This document shows positions 49,551 through 64,000 of a stretch of 64,000 nt of DNA, in pieces. The stretch is from positions 26,530,543 to 26,594,542 of the forward strand of contig JAPXFY010000015.1 of the NCBI GenBank assembly GCA_030674185.1, given 5' to 3'. The DNA comes from Monoplex corrugatus (taxonomy: Eukaryota > Mollusca > Gastropoda > Littorinimorpha > Ranellidae). The first letter of the stretch is position 1, and the number at the start of each line of letters is the position of its first letter. The notes under the pieces were generated by a model. That model searched no databases. It saw only the letters and a program-made list of their open reading frames with translations, and was not told the DNA's origin. A program made the position numbers and the translations under genes.

Positions 49551-51980
49551 TACTCAAAGTGGGATGCTGAAAATGGTATCCAATAGGGTGTACAAATATG
49601 ATTTTTATTCACGTCTGTGTTACTGAACAGTCACCCACATTTGCAAAATAACATTTATATTACATACAGTCCAAGGATACAGTCACTGAAAGCTAACAGA
49701 TATGCTGTCAACTTGGATAAGTCTTACATGGTTTGGCAGACCTCGAAGCAAAGCAGGCAGAAAGCCTTTTTGCTTGGCACATATTCCACATCTATGGCCC
49801 TACAGTTTTTCTCTTCAGGTTAAAAAATCACAAACAGGTACACAACTTTGTGTTCCACACCATCGATATTGGTCTGACACAGTGATTTATCTAAAAACCT
49901 ATGGTACTAAATGGTACATTTTTGACATACTTGCGTTCATACAAAAAAATGTGCAAATAAGCTGGCAAATTCAGGAATACATCACTATTTCGCACATAAT
50001 TTGAGACAGTTCATGTAAAAACCAAGACAAGATAGCAAAAACAGACAAAATGTAAATCATGCACTTATAAGCAATGACAAAACGGCAATAGGCAATGGTG
50101 ATGCAACAAATCTAAAGAAATCAGACAACCTGCAATTTAGTAGAGCACACCTTGGTTGCCCATCTTTTAAACTATATGCTCTCCCCCTCCCTTCCCTCTT
50201 ATCTCTCTCACCAATCTGTAAAATAAGAAGCTTTAGAAAAGAAACAAACAAAGCCAACAAAAAACAAACCTCCCTAAGCACAAGTACATCTTTATAATAA
50301 TTCTGCTGCTTTACAAACAAACAAACAACAAACAAAAAAAACAAACAAACCAACCAACCAACCAACCTATGCTAATTCCAACTGTTATCAAATCACAAAT
50401 TCAATTCCACTTTTGTTCAATATACTCCAGTGAATGTAATAAGATCTTTTTCAAGATGTGCATGGTCCAATGCAAGATCTGAACAGATATGACTGCATTA
50501 TCTATGGACAGAAAAAAAAAAAAGGGGAGGGGGGGGGGAAGGGAAAAAAGATACTGTGAATGGTCCTATAATTCTTGAGGTCAAAATAAGAGTATATGAA
50601 TACATAACAATTCAAACTTCAACAATGTGCATTCTTACATACGTCACTGTAATCTTCTGTGGCTAAACCACCAAACAACCTTGAGTATAATGTGAGATCT
50701 TGCACAAAGTCAAAGCAGATTCAAAAGAGAAAGAAAATATAAAAACTGATGTGGACGGGTACTTCACGTTTTCATACATTTGATCAGGAGTCAAAATCAT
50801 ACAAATTATAACAATTAAGCAACAAGATCATAGTTATTTATAATAAATCACACTGGCAAAAGTAAACATTAGCCTATTTGTATCAAACATAAACCATGCT
50901 AGTGAAAAATAGTGCATGCAGTTTGTTCAAGTCATACAATACAGTGTGAAACTTGAAGCAATTATTATTGGAATAAATATAGTCTGTGCCCAGAGACCTA
51001 CAGGTTAATGATCCCTAATTTTCTGGAATCTTATGAAGTCATTCATCCACTGGGTGTGCAACGAGGGAAAGAAAACAGAGAAAGAGAGCATGCTGTACTG
51101 CTTTCTTCTCAATACCTACAAAACCATAAAAATAAATACTGGCTTTGTTAACATCAATCGAATGACAAAACAATATAAAAAATACACTAAACAATCAGAG
51201 AAAATCAGCAAAAACAAACCCTCTTAATAACTGTGCGTAAGCAGTTCACGATTTCAAAATTGAATTATATAAAATAAAACATAAGCAGGCATCCTTTTGA
51301 AGATTGATTTTACTGTATCAATTGCACAGACTCCGTTTACAGATTTTTTATGAATTTCATAGCAACAAGTAATGCAGATATATCATAAAGCACATCAGCA
51401 CATCTGATCAATGAAAAAACAACAAATGCCAAACAAACAAACAAACATCTGATCACGAAAGAACGCAAATTAACATTTTCACTGCAAAAACATACATATT
51501 TGATAAATTATATTTACATTAATATAAATAAAAATATGTACCTGATCTGGAAACATTCTTCCCAAAGTACCTGAGAATAAATTAACCACAGTTTACCCAT
51601 ACACTAGTAACATTTTGTATGTAATTGTTGTTTAAATTGATGCTTTGATCTGATCATACACTAGTGGTATTTTGTGTGTGATTATCAGTTCAACCAATAC
51701 TTTGGAATAATTCAGATTCTTACTTGCAAACCTTTCATATCCTATAAACAATATGATGGTGTTAAGTTCTGCAAACAGGACACTTTATGATCATCAACAG
51801 AAAACATGAACACAAAAGCAGCAAAAGAACCAGCACACTAAACTAATGTCTGCAAAATTAATCAGAAAATTGAGCAAACAAGGCTGAGAATTGGATGGAT
51901 AAGTGCCTCAAAGTTAATCCTGCACTCTTTTCATGTTGTAAGCCAATGGTTGGAATGATATAACTGTTTATGACATCTCA
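49551..51980. other. Gene-free AT-rich stretch, possible GNB1 3'UTR or downstream
   Basis: No recognisable coding region. It contains A-rich runs, a poly-G run near 50525 and (AAAC)n near 50320-50355. Confidence 0.5.
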
Positions 51981-52308
51981 AAAGGCTAAACACATTGGGC
52001 AGATGAACATAAACAGCATCACTTGCCAAGACACCCAAAGGCTAAACACACTGGGCAGATGAACATAAACAGCATCACTTGCCAAGACACCCAAAGGCTA
52101 AACACATTGGGCAGATGAACATAAACAGCATCACTTGCCAAGACACCCAAAGGCTAAACACATTGGGCAGATGAACATAAACAGCATCACTTGCCAAGAC
52201 ACCCAAAGGCTAAACACATTGGGCAGATGAACATAAACAGCATCACTTGCCAAGACACCCAAAGGCTAAACACATTGGGCAGATGAACATAAACAGCATC
52301 ACTTGCCA
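51981..52308 (+). repeat. 56-bp tandem array, nearly identical copies
   Basis: 5.9 copies of a 56-bp unit beginning AAAGGCTAAACACATTGGGC start at 51981, 52037, 52093, 52149, 52205 and 52261. Only one substitution (copy 2) is visible. No unique spacers, so it is not a CRISPR-type array. Confidence 0.97.
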
Positions 52309-55204
52309 ACTGCTCGAAAAACACTACTGAATATGTGATGATGATCTATTATTTGATACTGCTGATTTATCAGTTTCTGGTATACAGGTTTTTCTCAAGA
52401 CAGCATCTCCACATTCAGAATAAATTTCATATGCACTAATGTCACAAATGACTGGTGTCACGTGATGAAAATAGACTGAAAATTATCATGGCAATGTCAG
52501 CAAGGTTTTGAGTGTATACAGTTCCGTATATATGACTGGAAAATACCTTGCCTGTACCCCACTAGTTAACCTGTTCTGAGGCTAATACAAAACTTTGTCT
52601 TTTGATTTAACCATGCATACGCATCGTCATGCTAACCGATGTATGCGCATTACCATCTTTTGTTTAAACTGTCTGCTTTTTAGTTTTCGCTGAATAGAGC
52701 ACTTATGTTACCCTCGACCTGGTGTTTGCCTTATTACTGCATAACCTATACTTTGTTTCATTTACTCCTTGAGGCTTGTTTGTACACCATACACAAGATC
52801 TTACTTCTTTGACTTGGCTGACATGAAAAGATTTTTGAAGATAATGTAGAACAAGAAGAGTAAAATCAGGGAACCACCTACAATCCATTCATGTTGTGAA
52901 CAGCTATTTCACTTTCTAGCAATTAAACATGTATGCACAACAGTTATCCTAATTCAAAAACCATAATTTACAAAAGTCACTTAGTCTTTCAGATGTTGAT
53001 TTTGGCATTTGGACTAGAGTATATTTTATACCTCTGATGTTTTTGGCATTTAGTGCACTCTAAACTTATGAAACACCATCCATCAAGTGACCAATTCTTT
53101 CTCTTGCCCCTCCTCTCAAACTTTTTATGATATGGCAGAATAAAAAACAACGAATATCACCAAAAACAAACATCACAGACTTTCAACAAAACAAAACCAA
53201 AGATCATTTTCTCAGACATCGATAGTTTCAAATATAACAGATGTCAACAAAAGATTTCTGAAAACTCCTACGACTTAAGGAGAAGAAAAAAAGACATGAT
53301 CTTTATCTGTTAAGCATATGACTCAACACACACTGTTCATTAACAGTTTGACAGGAACCTAGCTAGTTTTCCTCTGTCTCGGTAACAAGAATCAAGCACA
53401 ACAAAGCTCAATGGCCTCAAAAGCAAAGATGATGCAGACAGAATGACAAATGTGTGGCCTCTGTCTATTTCTACCCTATCACACTAAATAACAAAAACAT
53501 GAACAACATGTCTGTCAGACAGCAAAGGCTTTCTACTGGTAGACGTTAAGGTCATCCAGAGAACAAGGCTTCTTTGGATGACACATGTACAGACAATATC
53601 TCACATCACTGATAGACTTTATCTCACATTTTCTATCAGTTGTAAAGTTTTGTCTCATTTACACATGCAGAAAACATTCATTTAATTAACAAAAATTTTC
53701 ATATAATGATATCTGGCAACAAATTTCAGCCATGACAACACACACTATATGACATACAAGCACACACTGCCACACCTATGACAAGTCATGTCATAAACCA
53801 GACTGCATTTTTGGGCTTAACTTCTGTCTAGTCCTCCAGCTGGATGGATCACCTGTGGAATGGGAGCGGAATTTGTTGAAAACCTTCACCAGTCTTTCCA
53901 CTGAACCTGAATAAAAGGGTAAGCTACAGGCACATTTTCTTTTCTTCAATATTACATTCCAAACTGTTTGGGGAGAGGGATGCTGAAAATAGAGTCTTTG
54001 TCTGACTCAATGAAATCTTGTCAGATAACTAATTTTAGACACTATTTTGGAGCATGTCAGATGCATTCATCAGGTTTTATTTTTCTTGCGTGCACTGAAA
54101 ACAATCAACATTGTTCCTGGAACCATCAGGCAGTTTTGTAGCAGTTCTTTCCCTTTGACCATTATTCTATCATCTAATAGCAATTTTACTTGGTTTGAAC
54201 AGACTGAATTGATCCATTGCAACCGAGTTCCCATAACCACATACGTTTCAACATGGTGACTCACAGATGAAAGTTTCACAGTGTAGTGTGGATTTGTGTT
54301 ATTTTGTGTTTTTCCCAAAACCAGTATTCCCTGTGGTGCACAAAAACTGAATGCATATGGTACCTAACTTGTGTGGATGAATAAAGGACGTTACCAGAGT
54401 GAATTACAGAGTGTGCCAGAAAAGTTTTTAATTCTTAGTCTATGCATATCCTTTGGGATTGCGTATATGAACAAAGCTGTCAGGAATATTAACTGCGAAA
54501 GAAATTATTTAAAAAGTTCATTTTTTTCTTTTCTTCCAGTGGTGTTTAGTTTACTTCATGTCTGTGCTATTTGTGGTTGATTTGTGTTTTTCCAAACATA
54601 GGTCAAAATTGTGCAATTTGATGAAAACTGCACCCCTCTGTCTGCAACTCCACTGAATTAACACTATTAAGGTTAGTACTGCTTCTGCCTTATCTTTCCG
54701 CCAGCCTGAGCCTACTTAAAAAAACAAACAACAACAATAGTTGTAAGCAAACATCTACCAGGCCTGAATGAAGTCCAATCACTACCAAATTTTGTGTACT
54801 TAAAAAAAGAATCCCAAGTGTTGCTGAGCTATTTACACGTTTACTGTGCAAGTGGTTTTTAGTGTTGAACAACCCCGGTCACATTCAGTCTGCTGACTTG
54901 TACTTGTAACCACACCAAGCTCTGGTACTGATACAGTTTGTGCATCTTTTTCATCACTATCACTGCTATTATTGCTTTTTAAGAGTGAAAAAGACTCATC
55001 AGAATCCATGTCAACAGGACTGTCACAATCTAGCAGATGAAGAATTTTCTCTATTGACACAAACACCGTTGATATATTTTCCCATCAAAATCAGACTGTA
55101 ACATGCAGTTAAAAAGCACAGCTGACAAACTAAAGTAACTGTTGCAAGAGAAGCAACTGAATTGTCAAAAGAAATCCACATTGACAGATCTCTACCTTAT
55201 ACTG
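52309..55204. other. Gene-free stretch
   Basis: AT-rich, with no recognisable gene. Short frames near 54047 and 54833 (- strand) carry no known motif. Confidence 0.55.
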
Positions 55205-55868
55205 TTAACACTTTCCGGACTTGTCAGCGGAATATCCGCTGACGCATAGCCTTGCCGTAGTGACGTGTCAGCGGAAAGTCCGCTGACGTTTTTAAAAACT
55301 CGCCGTACTTAGCCGATGGGAACTCAGTATTCCAACATGATCTTTGGGCACTGTAGCAATGTTCTGTTACTTCCCTTTTCATAGTTTTGCACTTTAATGG
55401 CTTAGTTTACTTTTTTTTTTTTTTTTTACAACACCCGTGGTGGTGAACTGTTGTCAAAACGGCGACTTCCACAACGCGACCGCATGTTGAGACTTTTCTA
55501 TGCTTCATACCACTATGGAATTCATTCTCACTTTTTTGCTGGACATTCCATGGAGGATCTGACTCTGGACTGATGTGTATTCCAGCTGGATTGTCTGTGT
55601 ATTGTGTTGGATACCTGACCGCCATGCTGCCAGGACTTTATGTTTTGAGCCGCTCGGATACACTTTTTCCTTGTCTGCTGTGATAAGATGCATGATCTGT
55701 GTGCATGATTGTGCATGTTTTCCAAAACTCAAGATTTAAATTTTTGTTTGATATAAAGTTTGTTTTCCTGATACATCTGAATTTTTCTATATTTTGTTAA
55801 AAAATGCCCCAAAACGTGTGTCACAGGGGTTCAGCCGCCTCCCAAACTCTGTGGCTGGAAAGAGTTAA
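55205..55868. mobile_element. TTAA-flanked MITE, 664 bp, with paired hairpins
   Basis: TTAACACTTTCCGGAC at the left and TTAACTCTTTCCAGCC (reverse complement of the right) define the ends. Near the left end GTCAGCGGA...TCCGCTGAC hairpins occur twice (55226-55246 and 55266-55287). No transposase. Confidence 0.65.
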
Positions 55869-58442
55869 TACGACTAAGTGTGGTCTAGATTTGAGCAATG
55901 CTCAACTGCCACAAATCGAGTCATGGTCTGTCATGGATGCGTTATGACTTTACAAGTAGTTCAACTTCAATTCTTTGCTAAATGAGAGTATCATCTCTGA
56001 GATTCTGTCAATGGTAACTAAGGAAAAATTGGACCAAGTTAACCAACCAATTCAGACAAGTAATGTTAACAGAATATTTTATACTGAAGTCACTTCTTTT
56101 TACACACACAAATTGTAGCACACACATAGTGCTGCATCATAATTAAATCAATCATACTGCTGTGCCAGCACTGAATCACAGCACACACGTCGCTGTGCCT
56201 CCTAATATCAACAACTCAAAAAAAGTCCCATTCTGACCATTCAGTCAGGTCAGGTTTAAAGCTGACTGAAGTCATTCATCAACATAACTTGCATCCTTAT
56301 TATATTCACAGTTGAATACAGAAGCAAACAATGACAAGCATGTACACAGACATACCAACATAACAAAAAAAAAAAAAAAAAAAAGAAAAAAAAAAGGGAA
56401 AATAGATGCACGCACACACACACACCCTCTCATTCACAGACACGTACCCTCTGCCCTTTCCCCCTCACTTCCAGAGTCAAAGCACACAACATGGGTTCAG
56501 TTGTACACTATGTAACCATGATTCAAGTGGTTCCATTACAAGTGGGTGTACACCCTAGTCCACAAATTCTTCCTTTTTCTTTTTCAGTCCTCTTGTGCTG
56601 TTAAGCATCGAGGGGAGATGCAGCTTTCGGACGTAGGCCAGATGGGTATCGTCTGCCACAGTTTGGTTGATTCTTTCAGTTGTTTCTTTCACACCTTCTA
56701 TCCATATTTTCCTAGGACACCTTCCTTTGGATCCATGTCTTTTCATGTTATAAGCTTTGTATGCTGGCTGTTCACTTGGAAGCTTCATGAGATGACTGAA
56801 CCATTTTAGCCTGTTTTTCTATATATGCTAGACACGGCATAGTCCCCATGGTGTCTCTAATGGCTTCATTTCTGATCTTGTTTCGACGTGTGATATTCAT
56901 TGTCTTTCTCAGTCACCTCATCTTGCAAGCTGTTATTTTGCTTTTTTGTCTTTAGGTGTCCATGTCTGGCTCTGATAACAAAGCACTGGTATAAAAATCG
57001 AGCTGCTTTGTATCCAAAGGTATGTGTGGACATGACAGCAGAGGGGCCAGTGATAAGTCACTACATTTGCTTTCTGTATTCTTGTTTCAATTTCCCTATC
57101 CATACTGCCATTCTTTGTAAAGATGCTTCAAAAATATTTGAATTCTTCAACTCATTTCAGTTCCATGTTGCTGATCTGTAATTCAAGCTTGTCTAGGCTT
57201 CTGCTCACCTTCATAACCCCTGTTTTGGACAAGCTGATTTTCATGTCATAATCTTCACAGCTTGCACTCAAGTTACTGAGGTGTTCCTGCAACTCTTCTT
57301 CACTTTCATTAATTTTGTCTTGGTCATCAGCAAATAGTAATTCATTTAGGTCTCCAAGATTTGGATTTGTGTCCTTTGTGATCCTGTCCATGTAAATAAT
57401 GAACAACAGAGGGGACAAAACACAAGCTTGACGCACTCCTGTTTTTACGTCAAACCAATCACTGAGGCCATCTGGTGTTCTCACTGTACATTTGTTATTT
57501 CTTTTAACGTCTATTCACATATGTGCTTTCAGACTGTACTTTGACTGTGTTGGTACATGCCAAGACATTCTCTAATAACTGTCCATGAATGCTGTAGGTC
57601 TCTTTGGGCAGTTGCCCACAGCATATTTCTCTCTACTCTGCGAAGATTTTCTCTTGGTCAACAAATACCATGTTTAGTTCTTTGTCACACTCATTGGTCT
57701 TTTCAGACATCTGTCTAAGGGCGAAGAGTGCACAACCAAAAGGGAAGGGCCATGCCGACAACACATGACACAACCAATCATCTGCCACCATCAAAAGCCA
57801 GCACAAAAAGTTTTCAATCATACAACAGAGGTGGTGGGACTCAGCACACTAATCCCATCACAAGCTACCTGATAATTTAAAAAAGAAATGCCACATCTGT
57901 GTGACAAGAGCTGTAGCAGCATTAAGTCACTTCACAATGGATGGACACCTGTGCTGGGGTACAGCATGCAGTCCTCTTTGTCACTGTTATATACTGACAG
58001 CCCAGTGGCTCAAATCCTGAAGGTACAAGATTCATATGAAACTGAAAAAGAGATGACTGAATGGCTTGACTCTCTAGTTGCTTGTACCTGGATGATATTG
58101 ATGATGAGGTTATGAGGCTTGCGTGAAAGATAGAAGAATGGTAAGTGAGATCATGGTGACTATAACATCAAGCTAAGACAGAAGCTTGTTGGAATGCTGA
58201 AGTCTTGATGGCAATACCATCAGCTTTGCATTAAATGTAAAAGGCGGTTGCTGAAGTCTTGATGGCTGTGACATCAATTTTGTATGAAAGAAGATTGTGT
58301 GCAGTAGTGTTTAAATTATGAGGTTTGTATGGAAGGCGATTTACTTCTGACGTGTTGATGTTGTGATTAGGAGGCATATGTGAAGGTGAGGTGACTGCAC
58401 AGGACCAGTGGGGCAGACAGGTAAGACAGGTGGGGCGTCTGG
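55869..58442. other. Downstream flank of GNB1
   Basis: Contains the RTE fragment at 56.6-57.8 kb and a poly-A run near 56365. It probably includes GNB1 3'UTR sequence, but its extent cannot be set. Confidence 0.45.
56560..57830 (-). pseudogene. RTE-like LINE fragment
   Basis: The - strand shows VFVDQEKIFAE, FDVKTGVRQACVLSPLLF, LLFADDQDK (catalytic FADD-type box) and SLSKTGVMKVSR. After frameshifts comes the tail CPRKIWIEGVKETTERINQT. There is no endonuclease. It lies beyond the GNB1 stop, possibly within its 3'UTR. Confidence 0.75.
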
Positions 58443-62703
<4,261 letters not shown>

Positions 62704-64000
62704 CTGCAACAGGCATGTCATATTTGAGTATTCCTTCACTTTTGTCCACATTAGGCAAATATAATCATCTTTTACGATGTAATTGATGATAAACCAGATA
62801 GCTGTTCAGGTACAACACAAAACAACGACTAGCTACGCTTCTCAATCATAATACAATATTTTCTATTTTTATCTTCTTTTTGTTTGCTTACTTTACTGTT
62901 CCATCTTTTACACCACTATCTGGCATCCCTTGTGCTATTCCTGGTTATCAAATACATCATCCATGTTAATAAATCTGTTCATGCATTCAATCCTTTGCCT
63001 GTGTAGTGCATGGGCATTACTGAACAGTCAACCAATCTGCACACTGCAGTGGCATCAAACCTCATTTCATCAAACTCATTTCCAAGCTAATACCCATAAA
63101 CTACACCTAACGTGAACCAACCCTTACAGGATTTCCTTCTGCATCAACGGGCCAATTCTGCTGAGTAATTTGTTCCTAACTGTAAAGCCAAAGCATTTGC
63201 AAGCCACAGAAAACAGGTCACTTATAAGCTGAATATCCCTGTGCAAGTATGTGGTCAGTGTGCAATCTTTTGTGAAGAGACATCCCCATATCATCTTTGA
63301 ACACTTTGGTCTTTACTTGGGAGTTTCCACAGAATAAATTGTTTTCCATCTAAGCAGAACTGGATGAACACCCCATTCTCACCCCTCCACCCTATTATCA
63401 AAGCCTCTGAATACATTAATCAACATTGCTGCAAAGAGAAAGAGAAGAATGTACAATGCATTTGTGTTTCAATCTGTTCTGCACAGGGAAAGGTTTGGAT
63501 GTCTCCTCAGTCTTCTGCACACTGGCCAGTATGCTATTATGAAAGGATGTAATCTACAAGACAAGCTTCTGAGAGCAACCAAACTTTAGCAGGCCCTTCA
63601 GTTTAACAATGTGAAACACTTTGGCTGGATCTAGGAACACACAATAACGGTATGAAATACTTTGTTTTGTGACACTTCTCTTGCAGGTGACGAAAGGCAA
63701 ACAACACGTCAATGACCATACTTGAGTACTAAACACATGAACAAACTTTAAGAACATTTCTGGAAAAAAAAACACTTCATACTTTACATTGTAAATTATT
63801 ACCCAATAAAGTTTTCTACACTAATAACTAAAAACTCCTTATGTATTACCTCTAAAGTCAGTTTTCTTCGAGCAGATGGACTGAAGTATTTGTTTTCTAT
63901 CAGTATCATAATATTTGATGCTTCACCAAAAAGTCAACTGATAACATCGAATAAATATGTATTGACTGCCCATGCCACTCTTTCTCTTAAGAAAAAAAAA
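62704..64000 (-). other. GNB1 intron running off the window
   Basis: No further G-beta exon is visible on the - strand up to the edge. AT-rich and otherwise featureless. Confidence 0.6.

Noticed and set aside
51981..52308. CRISPR-like array
   Set aside because: Direct repeats abut with no variable spacers and the context is eukaryotic; it is a plain tandem array.

Overview
The window is animal nuclear DNA. It has spliced genes with GT-AG introns, a caspase and a G-protein beta subunit, dense (CA)n/(TA)n/(TCTA)n microsatellites, and many APE-type LINEs, SINEs and DNA transposons. The LINE types and repeat content fit a lophotrochozoan, most likely a mollusc. That placement is inference; the sequence does not fix the species.

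Two host genes are supported. (1) A complete caspase-2 orthologue lies on the + strand, with nine coding exons between 17545 and 32698 (678 codons plus stop). It has an N-terminal CARD, a roughly 300-residue Ser/Thr/Pro-rich linker, a p20 subunit with the His/Cys dyad ([14 protein letters not shown]), a DEPD|G inter-subunit site and a p10 subunit. A candidate promoter and 5'UTR exon with an ETS site sits near 14.2 kb. (2) The last three coding exons of a G-protein beta subunit (GNB1-type, WD40) lie on the - strand (62703 down to 58443); the rest of the gene is beyond the right edge. The two genes converge on about 25.7 kb of repeat-rich sequence with no recognisable host coding gene.

Layout: 1-1 kb, microsatellites; 1-4 kb, decayed RTE-type LINE split by a (CA)n array; 4.1-4.35 kb, tail of another LINE type; 4.74-5.2 kb, short RTE copy with a 12-bp target duplication; 5.26-9.4 kb, near-intact LINE (- strand) broken by one frameshift in a 14-base homopolymer; 10.3-12.8 kb, a 28-bp minisatellite split by a 5'-truncated RTE LINE; 14.2-32.7 kb, the caspase gene, whose introns carry a hAT element, an unclassified long-TIR element, microsatellites and an RTE fragment; 33.6-35.5 kb, 41.3 kb, 45.9 kb and 55.2 kb, several families of TTAA-flanked fold-back elements; 39.4-40.6 kb, a dead mariner; 48-61 kb, dispersed repeats, a 56-bp tandem array and an RTE fragment around and inside the GNB1 end.

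I found no convincing new molecular system. The most original observations are a composite nested TTAA fold-back element whose inner part also exists alone, the unclassified TIR element in caspase intron 4, and several splice-architecture oddities in the caspase gene.
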